This document shows, piece after piece, positions 35,921 to 48,520 of a stretch of DNA of 64,000 nucleotides. Under the pieces are notes generated by a model. The model did no database searches, had not been told where the DNA came from, and was given only the letters and a program-made list of their open reading frames with translations. A program made the position numbers and the translations under genes. Location: the NCBI GenBank assembly GCA_013180625.2, contig SNVD02006112.1, forward strand, positions 1 to 64,000, read 5' to 3'. Source of the DNA: Boswellia sacra (taxonomy: Eukaryota > Streptophyta > Magnoliopsida > Sapindales > Burseraceae). How positions within the stretch are numbered: position 1 is the first letter of the stretch; each line of letters starts with the position of its first letter.

Positions 35921-35922
35921 AC

Positions 35923-36800
35923 TGATACCGGATCTTCGAGATATGGCTCTGATACCAAATCTGATACCGGATCTTCGAGATATGGCTCTGATACCAAATC
36001 TGATACCGGGCTGCTGGATTATAATAGATCAGGATAGGATCTTCAAGTTGATTATCAACTCAACCAATGGCTGGAACAAATAAATGGAACCTAACAAACA
36101 CTCTTTGAAAGGGATAACAAGCTCACCACCAAAGTAAACACCAATGGGATACAGATAATTCACCACCCAAGGATGTAAACCAAGGATACAGGGCTTAAAC
36201 TAACTCACCACTCTATGGACTCCACCAAGAGATACAGAGTTAAGGAGAAATCAGTATAAACACTGAAATTTCACTCAAATTCGAATTCAAAACTTCACTG
36301 CCTTGAATACACAACTTTAGAGCTTAAATAACTTGGAACAACTCTCCAAGCATAGGTAAAAGACAATAATTAAATGATTTCAACAATTACAGCTCAACTA
36401 CTACATTGACAACTGATTTATTAACTAAGACTCATAAGTAAACTCATTAGGTAATAAAGCATAACAAACTAAGCTAGAAATTCAAATTCCAACCAACTAA
36501 GCAATCAAATTCAAATTCTAGAGTAGACTTTAATGCACCATTAACTATGAACCAGCTGTGAAGAGATAGTCATAGATTCCTGCAGACAACTCCAAATGAC
36601 ACATTGACAAATGTGTTAGAAAGCTGACTTCAAGATCTTTTATAGCCACAAATCTTGACATTTAATTCTCTGCATAGCAATACCAGTTCTTTTACGAAAT
36701 TATCCCTCATTCTGGTTCATGTGCACTCCTGACCATTGTAACAATTTGCACCCCTTGATGATCTATCATGAATCCCATGGATTGTAACACTCCTGTGTCA
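35923..36800 (-). repeat. 5' LTR of the CRM-like element
   Basis: Copy of 31360-32237. It differs by a few substitutions (for example tatag/tacag, cccttg/gccttg) and single-base indels in A-runs. Confidence 0.9.
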
Positions 36801-36850
36801 AAGTCGAAAACCCGAAAAAGGGCAGCTTAGGCAAAAATTAGAGGAAAAAA
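36801..36850. repeat. tandem repeat of the Tat element, right part
   Basis: Reads aagtcgaaaacccgaaaaag, then a gcagcttaggc core and aaaaattagagg: one more unit of the array that ends at 31354. Confidence 0.6.
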
Positions 36851-36925
36851 ATGAAATGAATCATGAAGGAAGAACCTGAAGGAGCAAGCAACTACACCAA
36901 AACGTTGACTTGGATCAATCTTAAC

Positions 36926-39840
36926 TCAGTCCAGTCTGATCAAAGTCTCGACCAAAATCAAGGGAACAGCTGTGAAACCAGGTCTCATATGAGGAATGAT
37001 GGTCACAAGATGTGGATCTCCGAGATCGTCCGGTAAGATCAATAGAATTTGTGCAAGAAGGCATAATTGAAGAAGACAAAGCCAACCAGATGAAGTCCTG
37101 TCCATCATTTCGAGTAAAGGCATGATAGAAGATAATATCACTCTACCGCCTCTGGTGTGAATGCCCATGGTAGAAATCGATAAGTCGAAGAAGTGGGCAA
37201 GGTCAAATGATGATGGTGTCTGAATAGTGGGAAGAATGAAGCTCTCAGAACTGGATGAGTGATGACCGAGTATAGCAGACAATTCCTCATACAAAGGGTA
37301 AAGCTCTTACCTATTGAAACGGAAGACATGATTCGGAGAATCCTAGAAGTTGTATAGTCCTTCAAAAAAGGGATGTCGAGCTTGACATGATTAAGGAACT
37401 TCAGATGATAGAGACCGACGGACTCGAATCGTTTCCAATCCTCATCCTTCAAACGCCTTAGAAGAGGTTAGAAGATCTGGAGAAAAGCTTTAGAAATGTT
37501 GAATGATAAGAAGAGATGTTAAAAAACGTGAAAAAAGAAGTCTCGAGAAATAAGACAAAAGGTGCACAGAAATAGCAAATAAGAATATTACTTAAATAGT
37601 GCACAAAACAAGAGAGAAAAAGGGAAAAGATAGGAAGAATCATCAGAGAACTGCCGATCGACCATCTAATTGAGGTCGATTGTTGCATAGTAGCCGACAG
37701 GGCCCGATGGTCTGTTGGCTGGCGGGCAGCTATTAGGGCTAAATAGCCTATTGGACCATTTCTTGTGTGATCCTTCGACTTTTGGAACACGTACTGACAA
37801 GCAATTTCAAGCGGGTGACTTCCAGATTTTGTAGTTCTATTCAGAATTGAATAAATGATGATGTGGAAACAAATTTGAATGTAAACTTAGCACAATACAC
37901 AAAGTATATGGAATCAAAAATAGAAAATTTTCACTAAGTTTCTGAAAATTGTTTACATTTGATTGCATTTCATAGAAATCATACATATAAGCAAATTAAA
38001 CAAAAGAAATCCTAATAGAAGCTGGTGGTGGTAGTCCTCACTCATTGCTATCATTATCAATGTCAAAAGAGAAAGTAGCTGCCTGAGCCAAAAAACGCTC
38101 AACCTCTCACTACAAACGAGCAACTTCTTGACAACCCGTCTAACCAAGCAAAAGAATCATATTGTTAGAAAAAACTATTAAGATAGACATAATACATGCA
38201 TGAAGTATAGAAGGGTACTTTACCTGATACTGATGAGACATCTGCAAAACATATTCGCGAGAAGGGGCCTGCATATGAAAAACCCATTCCATGGAAGATC
38301 GTGGCACTTGTATCATATTGTAATTCTATTAGTGATAAATGATAGGAAATTTGAGAAAGAAACAGTCAGAAGACTTACCCAAGTGATGTCCTGTGGACCA
38401 AAAGGAACGGGCATGTTCGAATCCTCGATGATCATGTGGCTACTGATCAGCCCATTGCTATCTCAGGTGTAGACAACGTTATTGGGTAAGCTTGAAGGTC
38501 ACTAATCACATGACCAACTAGAACAGTCGGGGCAGCTGAAGAAGCTGGAGAAGTAGGTGGCTGCTGAGCAATTGTATAAAAAGAAACTAATGTGCCAGTG
38601 CCTGAAGAGGAGGCTATCGATCTTTTCCCACAACGAGTGGGAGAACTATAAGAGCAAATAACATACCACTGAAGGATGAGGAATGTCATCAGCAGATCAG
38701 CCGGGCCTAGTGTACAATAGGGTGGCTCAAACCCAATCGATGTAAGAAGTCATCATCAATGGGAACTCGATGGTGTTCAAATGAATCCCGATCGTGTAAT
38801 CTGACACCTCTGGCTCCATGGCCAAATCTGCTGAATCTATCATCAGAACTGGTGGTGAAGGAGGAATCATACGATTTTTCGAGCCCTTGAACCAATCCCA
38901 CACATGATCACCCAGAAACCACATCATGCTATTCATACAAGGAATGAGGATGCGGTATAAGTTGAAGGAGGAAACAACCCTTATAGTTGGGGACCAATTC
39001 TCCTCGGGTCCCCACCACTCAGAATAAATCTATAAAGAATAAAGAAGCATGGTAAGATACTGATATAAATAAAAAAATATTAAATGTAATATTTTTTACC
39101 TTATCTCAGGTCATCGTATGGATGTAATCACAGAAGAAGTCCAGTTCATGAAACCCCTTTAGCTCCACACGACGCGCCACCCATCTTCACATCCATAGAA
39201 AAGAAGAATCCTCTTAAGCAGGAAGAGGAGATGGGACTTCTAACTTATAAGCCCACATCTGTCATTGATAGTACAAAGTCCTTCACTCAATCGAGATCCT
39301 GGAGGGCGGGAAGTAAAGTCAAAGCAGTGGTGTTCGATTCGTTAGCGAAGAGCGTCGTACCAACTAAGTAGACAATGAAGTTGAGAGCATACTAGTCCAC
39401 CTCGATTAGAGTCAGGTTAGATCTACGTTTCCAATATTCATACAAGGAAGCATACAAACGGCAACGTTGCTCTTGACCTTCACCTCACACCCTAAAAGCT
39501 GTCGAATCAAGTCCAGCTGATCTCTTGAGTCCGTAACATAGGTGTTAATAGGAATTGGCTCGCCGCCACATAGAAGGCTAGCTAATGCAGCAATGTCCAA
39601 AGGCATAATAGTTATGTCACCAATCGAAATATGGAATGTGTGGGTCATATCGATGCACCTCTCACACAAAGCAACTAATGCTCGATGATCAGTGTACCGA
39701 TGGGCATGCAAAAGACAAGTGATAAACTCATAAAAATCGATATTAGCAATCCTACCCCTAATAACCTTATTCTCTATCTCTAAGAACCAACGATGGGCTT
39801 TAGAAAACGCCCCACACATCTTGGTCTCATGGTATTCCTA
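36926..39840 (-). pseudogene. antisense plant mobile domain (PMD) gene of the Tat element
   Basis: The clearest part (39412-39819) reads Arg … Cys-Ile-Asp-Met-Thr-His-Thr-Phe-His, then Gly-Asp-Ile-Thr-Ile-x-Pro-Leu-Asp-Ile-Ala-Ala-Leu, the signature of the plant mobile domain (normally W…E-THTFH…GE-x-TITLxDV). Farther along (38727-38936) a Trp-Phe-Leu-Gly-Asp-x-Val-Trp-Asp-Trp segment fits the same domain. The frame is interrupted by stops and shifts, or introns. It lies on the strand opposite to pol, between integrase and the 3' LTR, where Tat/Ogre elements are known to carry extra frames. Confidence 0.65.
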
Positions 39841-40264
39841 AAGCAAGGAATTGAAGTCAACACATGAATACATGCCTAAAAAATTCGAAGAAAATGGAAA
39901 GCCAAAGAATGAGGAAGAGTACATACTAGGTTGATTATGTGAGAGGCCATATCATGGACAACAGGTACTTCTTGATCCCTCAAGAGAACCTTCAATGTTG
40001 ATTTTTAGACCTGATTACTCTCATTCAAGTCAAGATGGACTGGATGACCTGCCATTGGAAAAAGGAAGTCGAGACAAACACGTAGGAGAAAACCGGGAGT
40101 GAATCAGATGAAGAATGAAGAAGTTACGTGCAAATCAAGTGACGAGAGGACAAATGGACTTTATACAAGTCCCTAACCATCAACCGATAGTCAAACAGTT
40201 GGGCGGCTATTGACTAATCACCGGGCAATAGTCAAATAGTTAGGTAGCTATCGACAACTGGCTG

Positions 40265-40435
40265 GCTATTCCTCAAGTGAGGGGTAGAAATAGAAAGGAA
40301 GAAAAAGAAGGAAAGGAAGAAGAAAAAAAAGAAAAAGAGAGAGAAGAGAGAGAAAGAAAATAGAGAAAATAGAGAGGAAAGAAATAAGAGAGAAAAAGAA
40401 GAAAAAGAGAGAAGAAAGAAAAAGAAAAAAAATTG
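40265..40435. repeat. purine-rich low-complexity tract
   Basis: Almost pure A/G for about 170 bases (ggaagaaaaagaagg-type). The open frames on its complement are Phe/Ser/Leu artefacts of composition. Confidence 0.7.
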
Positions 40436-40974
40436 AAGGATTCTTCATCGATCCTAAGACGCCCACGGAATTTCCGAACAAAATAGGTGACAAGCACCTT
40501 GGCAATAGTTTAGCAACTCACAAGGAAAGAAATACAACATCAGTCGATAGAATCTTCGATTAGAATCATGTGAAAGAATTCCTCCATAAACTAGAAAATA
40601 ATTTGTCGAAGAACACACTGAATAAGGTAAAAATTTAAATTGATTTTACATCATCAAGAAATGTTTGAATCTTGCAGGAATTTGCAAAGCCAAAGGGAAG
40701 ATCCCAGTGAGTCAGATGATGAACAACATGAATGTGAGAATGAAGGATGTCAGAACTCAAGAAATTTCCCGAGTGGACTAGAAGAAATCAAGAATGGAAG
40801 CAAGAATACTCGAAAGAGGGGCATGAAACTTAGCGAATGCAAAGTCCAAGGAAATCATAGAAAGAACGAAGGATACCTAGCCAAAGGCACAAAGAATGAG
40901 AAGATCTAAAGATCACAAAATAGTGCATGATAGAAGTTTTTCTAGTGGGCATGCATTAGAAGGAAACCCTAAAA

Positions 40975-41340
40975 GTAGGTGCACTTAAGAATGTTTAAAG
41001 CCCTTAGAATAGGTATAATTCCTAAGAAGAGGCACACTGAAGAGCGTTGAAAACCCTAAGAAGTATGTGTACTTAAGTGTATTTAAAGCCCTTAGAATAG
41101 GCATAAACCTTAAGAAGTAGGTATACTAAATAGTGTTTAAAGTCCTTAGAATAGGCACAAACCATAAAAAATAGGTACCCTGAAGGGTGTTAGAAACCCT
41201 AAGAAGTAGGTGCACTAAAGAGTGTTAGAAACTCTAAGAAGTAGGTGCACTAAAGAGTGTTATAAACCCTAATAAGTAGGTACACTGAAGAGTGTTAGAA
41301 ACCCTAAGAAGTAGGTGCATTGAGGAATTTTTTATAGTAG
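40975..41340. repeat. 35-bp minisatellite of the Tat element
   Basis: About ten units of roughly 35 bases with the pattern aagaagtaggtgcactaaag followed by agtgttagaaaccct. The right-hand units (41190-41330) are the most alike; the left ones have drifted, with gcccttagaataggc variants. Confidence 0.8.
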
Positions 41341-41364
41341 CATCATAAGGATGCTTTTTAGCCC

Positions 41365-41460
41365 TTGAATGGGCACATCCGCCCTTAGATGGGCACACTA
41401 GCTCTCGAATGGGCACATCTACCCTTAGAATAAGCACCTCTGCACTTGAATGGGTGCATT
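41365..41460. repeat. short tandem repeat, about 25 bp
   Basis: Four to five units of gcccttgaatgggcacatcc type (cccttagatgggcacac, tctcgaatgggcacatc, acttgaatgggtgcat). Follows directly on the 35-bp array. Confidence 0.65.
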
Positions 41461-41613
41461 TTTTTATAGCAATATAAGAAGAGGGAGATATGATAAGAAA
41501 GTCTAATAGAATAAGAACGAAGGCGAAGATTCGGGAGGGAAGAAAGAAAGATGAAGTAAAAGTACTTGGTTGACTTTTGTGTCTTACAAACCTCTCCAAA
41601 GTAGGGGGTAAAC

Positions 41614-43430
41614 TGTATACACTAAATTATTAAGGCGCAATAAAGGAATAAAGATGAATGTCGAGCAAAAGAAATGATCAAAATGCCCTTGGAGTCGAAG
41701 AAAGGAAAAGTGAGAAGGAGTTGATGAAAGGTCTTAAAAACTTACATATGAATTCAAAAATTCATAGAAATTAATCTAGGAGAAATCTGATGGTGAGTCA
41801 TATACTGTTGCGAAGCTACGGATGTCTAGTTTTTGTAGAAATTTACAGATTGCAAATTTGAGTTGAATTAGAGAAGTTATGTGCGATCAAATGAGCAAAG
41901 GTTTGAAGGGACTACATTGAAAGATGGCAAAATAGGAAGGGCCAAAGAGATAACGATCACCCAGCTGTTGGGTGATGGTTGGCCGGCTGTCAGACAACTG
42001 CTTGGCTGTTTGAAGATGGCTGCCCCGCCATTCCTGGTGTATTTTTGAAAAATTTCATTATAAACCTTCCTTTTTCAGCTTCACCCCGCTCCTATAAAAA
42101 TCCCCGTCTCCTCACTTTGTAACTCACATCAAATTCTGAAGAATTCTCTTCTTTTTCTCTTGAAGTCATACTTGAGAACTTAAGGAGTCTTTTCTAGTTT
42201 AAAGTTTTCAGGAATTCTATTGGTCTAAACCTGGAAAGAGTAATTTATTTTTCTTGCTTAAAATAAGCATGTTTAGGGTTTAATTTTATACTTAGAAGCA
42301 TGTTTAAGGTTTTACGAATTGTCTAACCCTTATTTGTTTTGTGAGATGGATAAACGTGTCGAGGTAAGTCTACTATCCCTTCTTTATTAGAATCATGTTT
42401 AGGAGCATATGCTTAGAATCATTCTAAGAGAATTTATTCACTTTGATGAATGCTAGGAAATAGCATAGGATAGCTATGATTGATTTCAATTGTTTGAATT
42501 AGCCTAGAAAAGTCATGATTAGGCTAGCACATGCCATGATAACCATGTTAGGCTAGAAATGCCATGATAACATGAATTGATATGAACTATGCTAGAATAG
42601 CAATAGGTAGAATGTCATGATAGAATTATCAAATCTAAGTAGAAGTGTCATGATACTAGATTATAGCTTCGTTTGATTTATAATTTGCTTTTTTATACGA
42701 ATGTTTGTATATTAAGAAGTGTAATTATGTGATGCCATGAAGTGATGGTGGACTCACATTAATGGTGAGAGACCATCACTAAGAATAAATATCTTAGTAA
42801 ACTATGTTTGAATGGACATGTAAGAAGCTTAATAGATGTTGAATAGACTCGCATGTAGTGGTGAGGAATTTATCATCTATTAAGTTTCGAATGTATATGA
42901 ATATATGGAATATTTTTATATAGAATTATTTTATTGTTGAAGAATAAATGATGTAATCATCTTCCCATTCCCCTATGTTTAAAAGAAAATGTAATCCATT
43001 TTCCTCCCTTTTTATTTGGATGTTTATATTGCTGTTGGATTGAATAATCACCCCACATGTTTAATGAAGATAAAAACATAAATATGTGCATAAAACGAAC
43101 AATCTAAGCAGGCTAAGTAATAACACGAGTTATTTTCATTTGGTGTTTTCCAAGTGGAGGCCAGATTTACATCAGGCGGTTCGAAAGACTAGTTCCTAAC
43201 TTCCCAAACCCATCTCTGAAGGGGCGAGAGTAGTTTAGGTCCCGAAGCAAGGGATCGGATTGCCCCCATTCATTCCCAATTGAATAATTGGGTGACAACT
43301 TTATTCTCTAGACGTGCCCATGGGTCATTTGTGTTGCCCATGGCTCATTTGTGTTGCCTTAAGTCTTCGAAAGAAGCTTTGATACAGTATCGTGGTCACA
43401 AGCACTCTGGCGGGATAAAAGCCCTGTTCA
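41614..43430 (+). repeat. 3' LTR of the Tat-like element (right end uncertain)
   Basis: A purine tract gtagggggtaaa (41601-41612) is followed by tgtatacac, the expected start of a Tat-type LTR. At 42093-42100 tataaaaa lies in a C-rich promoter-like context, so U3 runs to about 42120. I could not place the end; gggataaaagccctgttcat at about 43415 is near the last non-AT-rich sequence. No matching left LTR exists in the window. Confidence 0.55.
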
Positions 43431-43439
43431 TAGATGTGA

Positions 43440-44590
43440 TTACAAAATGATTACATTTCATCACTAAATGTATTTCTTTTCCTTTTTTTTCTTTTTTGAA
43501 TGAAAGATATAGTTACTAATTAATTGAATTGACCGATCAAGAGTAATTTGATTTAATAATATGAAGTTGGCAAGTAAATCATTATCCTTCATCACTAAAA
43601 GCCTCTTGTTTTGGAATTCAATGGTTACTAACCATCCATATTCTGTTATTAAATGTATCCTATTAATGATGTAAATTAAATAACTCATCACTAAATATCT
43701 CACTTTAGCAGTAACTTACCAACTTTTTTTTTCATTACTAAATTTTATTTCTTTACTAACATAAATTAATTTATTTACATAATATAATCTATTAATTAAT
43801 ATGAACAATCTCAAACAACTTCTCTATCCATAAATACATGAATGAATATAATTTTAAGAAGTCCAACTTGTCATAAAAATCACGGTCAATGTAACTTTAG
43901 TCGTCCTGAAATCCTACTAGCATTGTGAGTTTAATAAGCCCAAAGCAGATAGGATGATTCAATCTTGGATTGTTAATCTGCAAACAAGAAAAAAATAATA
44001 ATAATTATCTCAAAGTTAATATCAAACACTTATATATACAATATGCAAAAATTGGGAAATAATTAATATATCAATTTATCAACAGATTTTCGTTAACATG
44101 ATTATTTTTAAAGAAAAAAGTTTAAAATCCACAAAATGCATAATGTTGAAAGCCTAGCTAGTTCATTGTTGGAATTGGAACAAAATAGATAGAGACCAAA
44201 AGCTTTGCTGTATTTTGAAACATTTTCAATCGGCATCATGTCTGGAGGTAATAGTATATATCATAAAGAATTAATTGAATAACAAATTAGTAGAAGTTGA
44301 AAAACCTTGATAACCCACAATTTATAAAATCAAATAGAAAAATCTCTCAGACGGCAAAATAAAATAAAATCACAACAACAAAAAATTCTTTACACATGCA
44401 TAGGGAATTAGAAAATTTGGAATCACCCATTGAATCTAAATTCTTGAAAAATAACTTATATATACTTGTTGAAGCCTCTTATTATAAAGATCCAAAAAAA
44501 AAAAAAAAAGGAATGACAAGAATTACCCGGTCATTGAAGGCATAAGTAATGGATACGTGAAGCCTTTGATGAATTTATATTTAAAAGAAG
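43440..44590. other. AT-rich intergenic
   Basis: Contains several cactaaat and ttactaaa motifs (43460-43750) that might be the eroded end of a DNA transposon. No gene seen. Confidence 0.4.
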
Positions 44591-44599
44591 ACAACAACA

Positions 44600-45330
44600 T
44601 TTTATTTGGGCTCGGATATCTATTTACGGACGATTTTCAGTGGGCTATGGCTCCCTTTTATCCTCCGTCGGGGCGAGGGAGTCTGTGGAGCGGGTTCAAT
44701 CCACCACCATGACCTTCTGAGAATTCGCGGATTGTTGCTCCATTTAGTGCAGATGACCTTACAAGGGGCCATGAGGTGGGCGAAAGCCAAGCACCTTTTA
44801 GCATAAGCATGCGGTAACGGACTACAGGGATGCCTCTATATAAGGTGCCTAGTCCGGGTGGAAGGGTTGAGGTCTTTGAGATTCCAGAAACACCCACACC
44901 TAATTCTGGCTTATTAGAGCCGCACTGGGTCCTGCGGACCCGAGAAACCTCTAACTCCCACCTAGCAGCCGAGATATGGCGAGAGATTGTCAACCACTTC
45001 ACTGATTAGAGCCTACTGTTACGTATCGCTTCCGCTGTGCACAACAGTAATTTTTCAACAAATGGGTCACCATATATGGAGCAAGTATCCAGCCCAAAAG
45101 ACTAGTATATTAGGTGGAGGAACTTCTCCCATATATAAGTCCTATGACCTTCTCTTAACCAATCAATGTGGGACTCCCAATGAGGATTATCCAAATGGGG
45201 ACTCCACATCTACAACACCTACCTATGTCCACGAAGCAAAAAAGAATCAATTAGTAAATGGGCTTGATTTGGATGGAGCCTCCGAAGAACTCCTACTAGC
45301 TGTAAAGACAAAGATCTAGGAAATTCATTT
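44600..45330 (+). other. GC-richer segment with two TATA boxes, possible solo LTR
   Basis: The base composition is clearly higher in G+C than its surroundings. It holds tatataa at 44837 and tatataag at 45132, the second followed by aaccaatcaatgtgggactc, a sequence type often met in plant LTRs. No open frame resembles a protein. I could not find target duplications, so a solo LTR, TRIM element or inserted organelle-free fragment remain possible. Confidence 0.3.
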
Positions 45331-46225
45331 TAGTAGACCAGGCAAAATTCGTACACGTAAAATAGAAAAAAGATAGGGAAGAAAAGCAGCTTTGTCACAT
45401 TAAACAAATAGATAGATGAAAGAAGCTACTTTAATTCAATGAATTTATGATAAAATAGGGGAAGGCGGGTATTTTTACGAAAAGCTGGGTATTTGTTTCC
45501 GCTTATATGTAGAAATTTTATAAAACTAAGCATTGAATTAGAAATTCAATATGTGTAAAGTAATCTCACTTTTAGTAAAATTTGGCAAATATTGGAATAA
45601 GTAAATATTTAAAAATTATCAATGAATGAGTTTGTAAAGTATTAAATGAATTCAAATGCGAAAATGATAAGGTTGAAAGTTGTGATTGTTTAATATACAA
45701 AGACAACGAACAAATTACGGTTTACTTGGAAATTTGAATTTGTATAAAATATATAGAAGAGTCAACCGAGATAGTAGGTTAACTGTACAATAAAATCATA
45801 TAGTTTAAAGAACTATAAAATATCTAACTTATTAATAACTTTACAGGCTTTTATATTATCAATCATGCTATATTTTATTTTGTATATTCAAATTAGCCTT
45901 GAAACTGGTTAAGACAAAAGTGCACGTAACATTAAGTTCGAAACATATTCATTCTATGTTATAATAATATATTTAAGTAATGAAAATTATGTTACATTTA
46001 ATTTTATCTGATTCTATAAAAATATCCAATATTAAAGATAAGTCTATAATTAATATTTAGTGAAAAAAATAACTACAGATAGTTAATATATTTAACTAGT
46101 AGACGATATTAATTAGATTGAAAGAGTGCTAATGACTATTATATGATTTGAATAATAGGTTCCTTCTTCTTGTGAAGTCTTATGCATTATATTATTTGAA
46201 TAGTATCTTAAAAAAAATAATCGAA
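45331..46225. other. AT-rich intergenic
   Basis: No feature seen. Confidence 0.5.
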
Positions 46226-46228
46226 AAT

Positions 46229-46384
46229 GGTTAAGGTACCTTAAAGTACCGGTGCTTCTTGTACTTGATACAACTTATATATATTTATATATATTCGTGT
46301 ACAGCTTTTATATGTTCGTGGACAAAATTATGTGATGGTGAATAAAAGAAGTAACAGTACTTTTAAGGTACTGTAGATGAACCC
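46229..46384. mobile_element. small MITE with diverged inverted repeats
   Basis: Left end ggttaaggtaccttaaagta and right end (on the complement) gggttcatctacagtacctt share a taccttaaa(a)gta core followed by acttctt in both. The target duplication is not clear. About 155 bases, non-coding. Confidence 0.45.
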
Positions 46385-47344
46385 TTTAATTTGTTATTAT
46401 GTTGGATTATATAATTTAAATTCATAACCTTAAATAATCATATACTTTTGGGTTAATTTGTAATTATATTTATGAAGATCATTAATGTTAGTAATATTAT
46501 TTTCAGAAAAATTAAATATGATCCCGCAAAATATGATTATATGTGTGTGTGTATATGTGTCTTTATTATTTATTGCAATATACTTCAAAGTTTAACTATA
46601 TTGTCATATTAAGAAAATATCATTACATATCATTTAATTCTTTTTTCATTTATAGAATGTAGAGCAATATAAAATAATGGAATATCTCATGCAGTAAGCA
46701 TCTTAGGACATATTGCCTAAGAATATAACATGATATCAACATTTTTGTTACTTAAAAGATTTTATTGCTCAAGCATTAGACAATATTATCTGTTAACAAT
46801 AATCAATGCACCTAACATGATAATAATGCGCGGTAAAATAATCAATGGGGTCTCTAAGATGTGGGAACTGGGAACCAAATTAAACCCAAGCATTAATATA
46901 GATAATTAAGTTTTTTGCACAGTCCAACGACACTAATCCGTTTGAAGTCATAAATAAAGATTCAATGATAGGCAATTAATAATGCTTTATAAATAATTTA
47001 TTATATTAAATTATAAAACATATTACTATCTAAGCAACTTTAAATTAGATAAATGCATAAAGCAGCGATTCAACTAAAAAAGTTCTACTAGTTTAGAACT
47101 TATACTTATGCTTTATTAAATTTGAAATTATTATTTCCTTCATACAACAAAAAATTTGCGTTTAATGGAATTGATATGGTTCATAATGAACCTAAGTTGT
47201 TAAAGCGGTGAACAAGGCAAGATTTTATTTTTGAAGCAAATACGTATAATATTCTCGTATAGCTGTGATTTCATGTTTATTTCATTGTTAGATAACTAGA
47301 CTAATTGCTTTAATTAAAAGAATTCTCAATGTTTAGCAATTTTA

Positions 47345-47466
<122 letters not shown>

Positions 47467-47779
47467 GGAACTAAAATTGGAAGATAAAAATAATGCTTCA
47501 TCTTGGCATAATACTCAGCATGTTTTATCTTTGCAAACATATTTTATCGATTTTAAAAGTCATATTTGATTCCAACATTTTTGAAAACTTAATAAATCTA
47601 TAATATCAAGAACTTAAAATTAATAATCACATTCGAGAAAATTTTATTTTAACAGTTGTAACATTTTATATTCTTTGATAATATTATAAATATATATGTA
47701 TTCCATGTTAATCTAAATTTATTAAACTTATTAAAAAAATAAAATATTTAAATGCATATTATTGATAATTCACATAAAT

Positions 47780-48520
47780 TTTTCAGCACCCGCGAAAAAT
47801 CACCGCTTTCAAAGACACCTGCGCTTTCCTACTTGGGCACAACTTTAACTCAAAAACAGAGTACCAACACCAAGTATCTCTCCCTTTCTCAATTTCTATC
47901 ACATAAATCCATGGTGACCGTATGTCCATAAACAAGCGTAGCCAATGCCGACTCGTAGCTTTTCCCATTCTCAGCAATTCCATTTCGGATAGTTCCCATT
48001 TCAAGAGGGTCTGTTTCTTCAATTCAGTATCGAGAATCCCTGTCGAATTTCTTTCTTATTTTGGTGCGAGGAGCTTACCGTGAATCCGCTTCTTTCTGCC
48101 GCTTAGTTCTTGCTGCTGGATTGGCCGCAGGGATTTCTTTTATTGGTCGTGAGGTCTGTCAAGGTACTTGTTTATACTGATTTTAGATGACGTGCTGTCC
48201 GTCAGTGGGAATCAAATGGCCCATTTCTCAACGGGAAACCGTTCTCTATTATTGCGGATCATGAGATCTTGTGTATTTTGATATTCTTTGTGTCCGTTAC
48301 AAGCCGGCATGAAGAGCAACTATGCTTTTATGGACTCCATTCTCACGGCGCAATCCATTCGGATGCGGAATGTTTAGGAGGTTTGTGTGTTTGTCAGACA
48401 TTCATGATTCCTGGACTGGATCCAGGAATAAAAGGGAGCACCAAAATCCAAAGCATCACGAAGCAAAAACAAATTTTTACCGAACAACTTCCTATTTAAT
48501 TTCCCTTCTTATTTAGGTAT
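47780..48520 (+). other. leader-like or lncRNA-like region, function unknown
   Basis: Balanced base composition unlike the flanks, with C/T-rich leader-like sequence, ggccgcag followed by ggattt, and several short frames of 60-80 codons, none recognisable. It lies upstream of the TBL fragment on the same strand and could be the decayed 5' part of that gene, but I see no PMR5N-domain motifs in it. Confidence 0.35.

Larger units (their letters stand above)
31360..36800 (-). mobile_element. young CRM-like Ty3/gypsy element nested in the Tat element
   Basis: Two 878-bp LTRs (31360-32237, 35923-36800) start tgatacc and end tgtgtca on the plus strand and differ at only about a dozen sites by eye, so insertion is recent. 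The 5-bp duplication aagtc lies at 31355-31359 and 36801-36805. Orientation is minus: the Met-tRNA primer site and a Met-Ala-Gly start adjoin the right LTR. The polyprotein runs protease, reverse transcriptase, RNase H, integrase and ends inside the left LTR with an Asn-Val-Ser-Asp-Leu-Ser-Pro-Tyr motif and no chromodomain, a layout seen in the CRM lineage. It is broken by two stops and several frameshifts, and most of gag is missing. Confidence 0.9.

Noticed and set aside
40266..40505. Phe/Ser/Leu-rich open frames resembling membrane proteins
   Set aside because: Complement of a purine tract; composition artefact.
41000..41340. Repeated aaaccctaa inside the minisatellite, like a telomere repeat
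   Set aside because: It occurs once per 35-bp unit and not in the 7-bp tandem register of plant telomeres; the unit belongs to the Tat element.
40975..41340. CRISPR array (regular repeats)
   Set aside because: Units are contiguous, without unique spacers, and the DNA is plant nuclear; it is a minisatellite.
44658..45002. 114-codon minus-strand frame as a gene
   Set aside because: Arg/Gly-rich with no domain; the segment looks LTR-like and has TATA boxes on the other strand.
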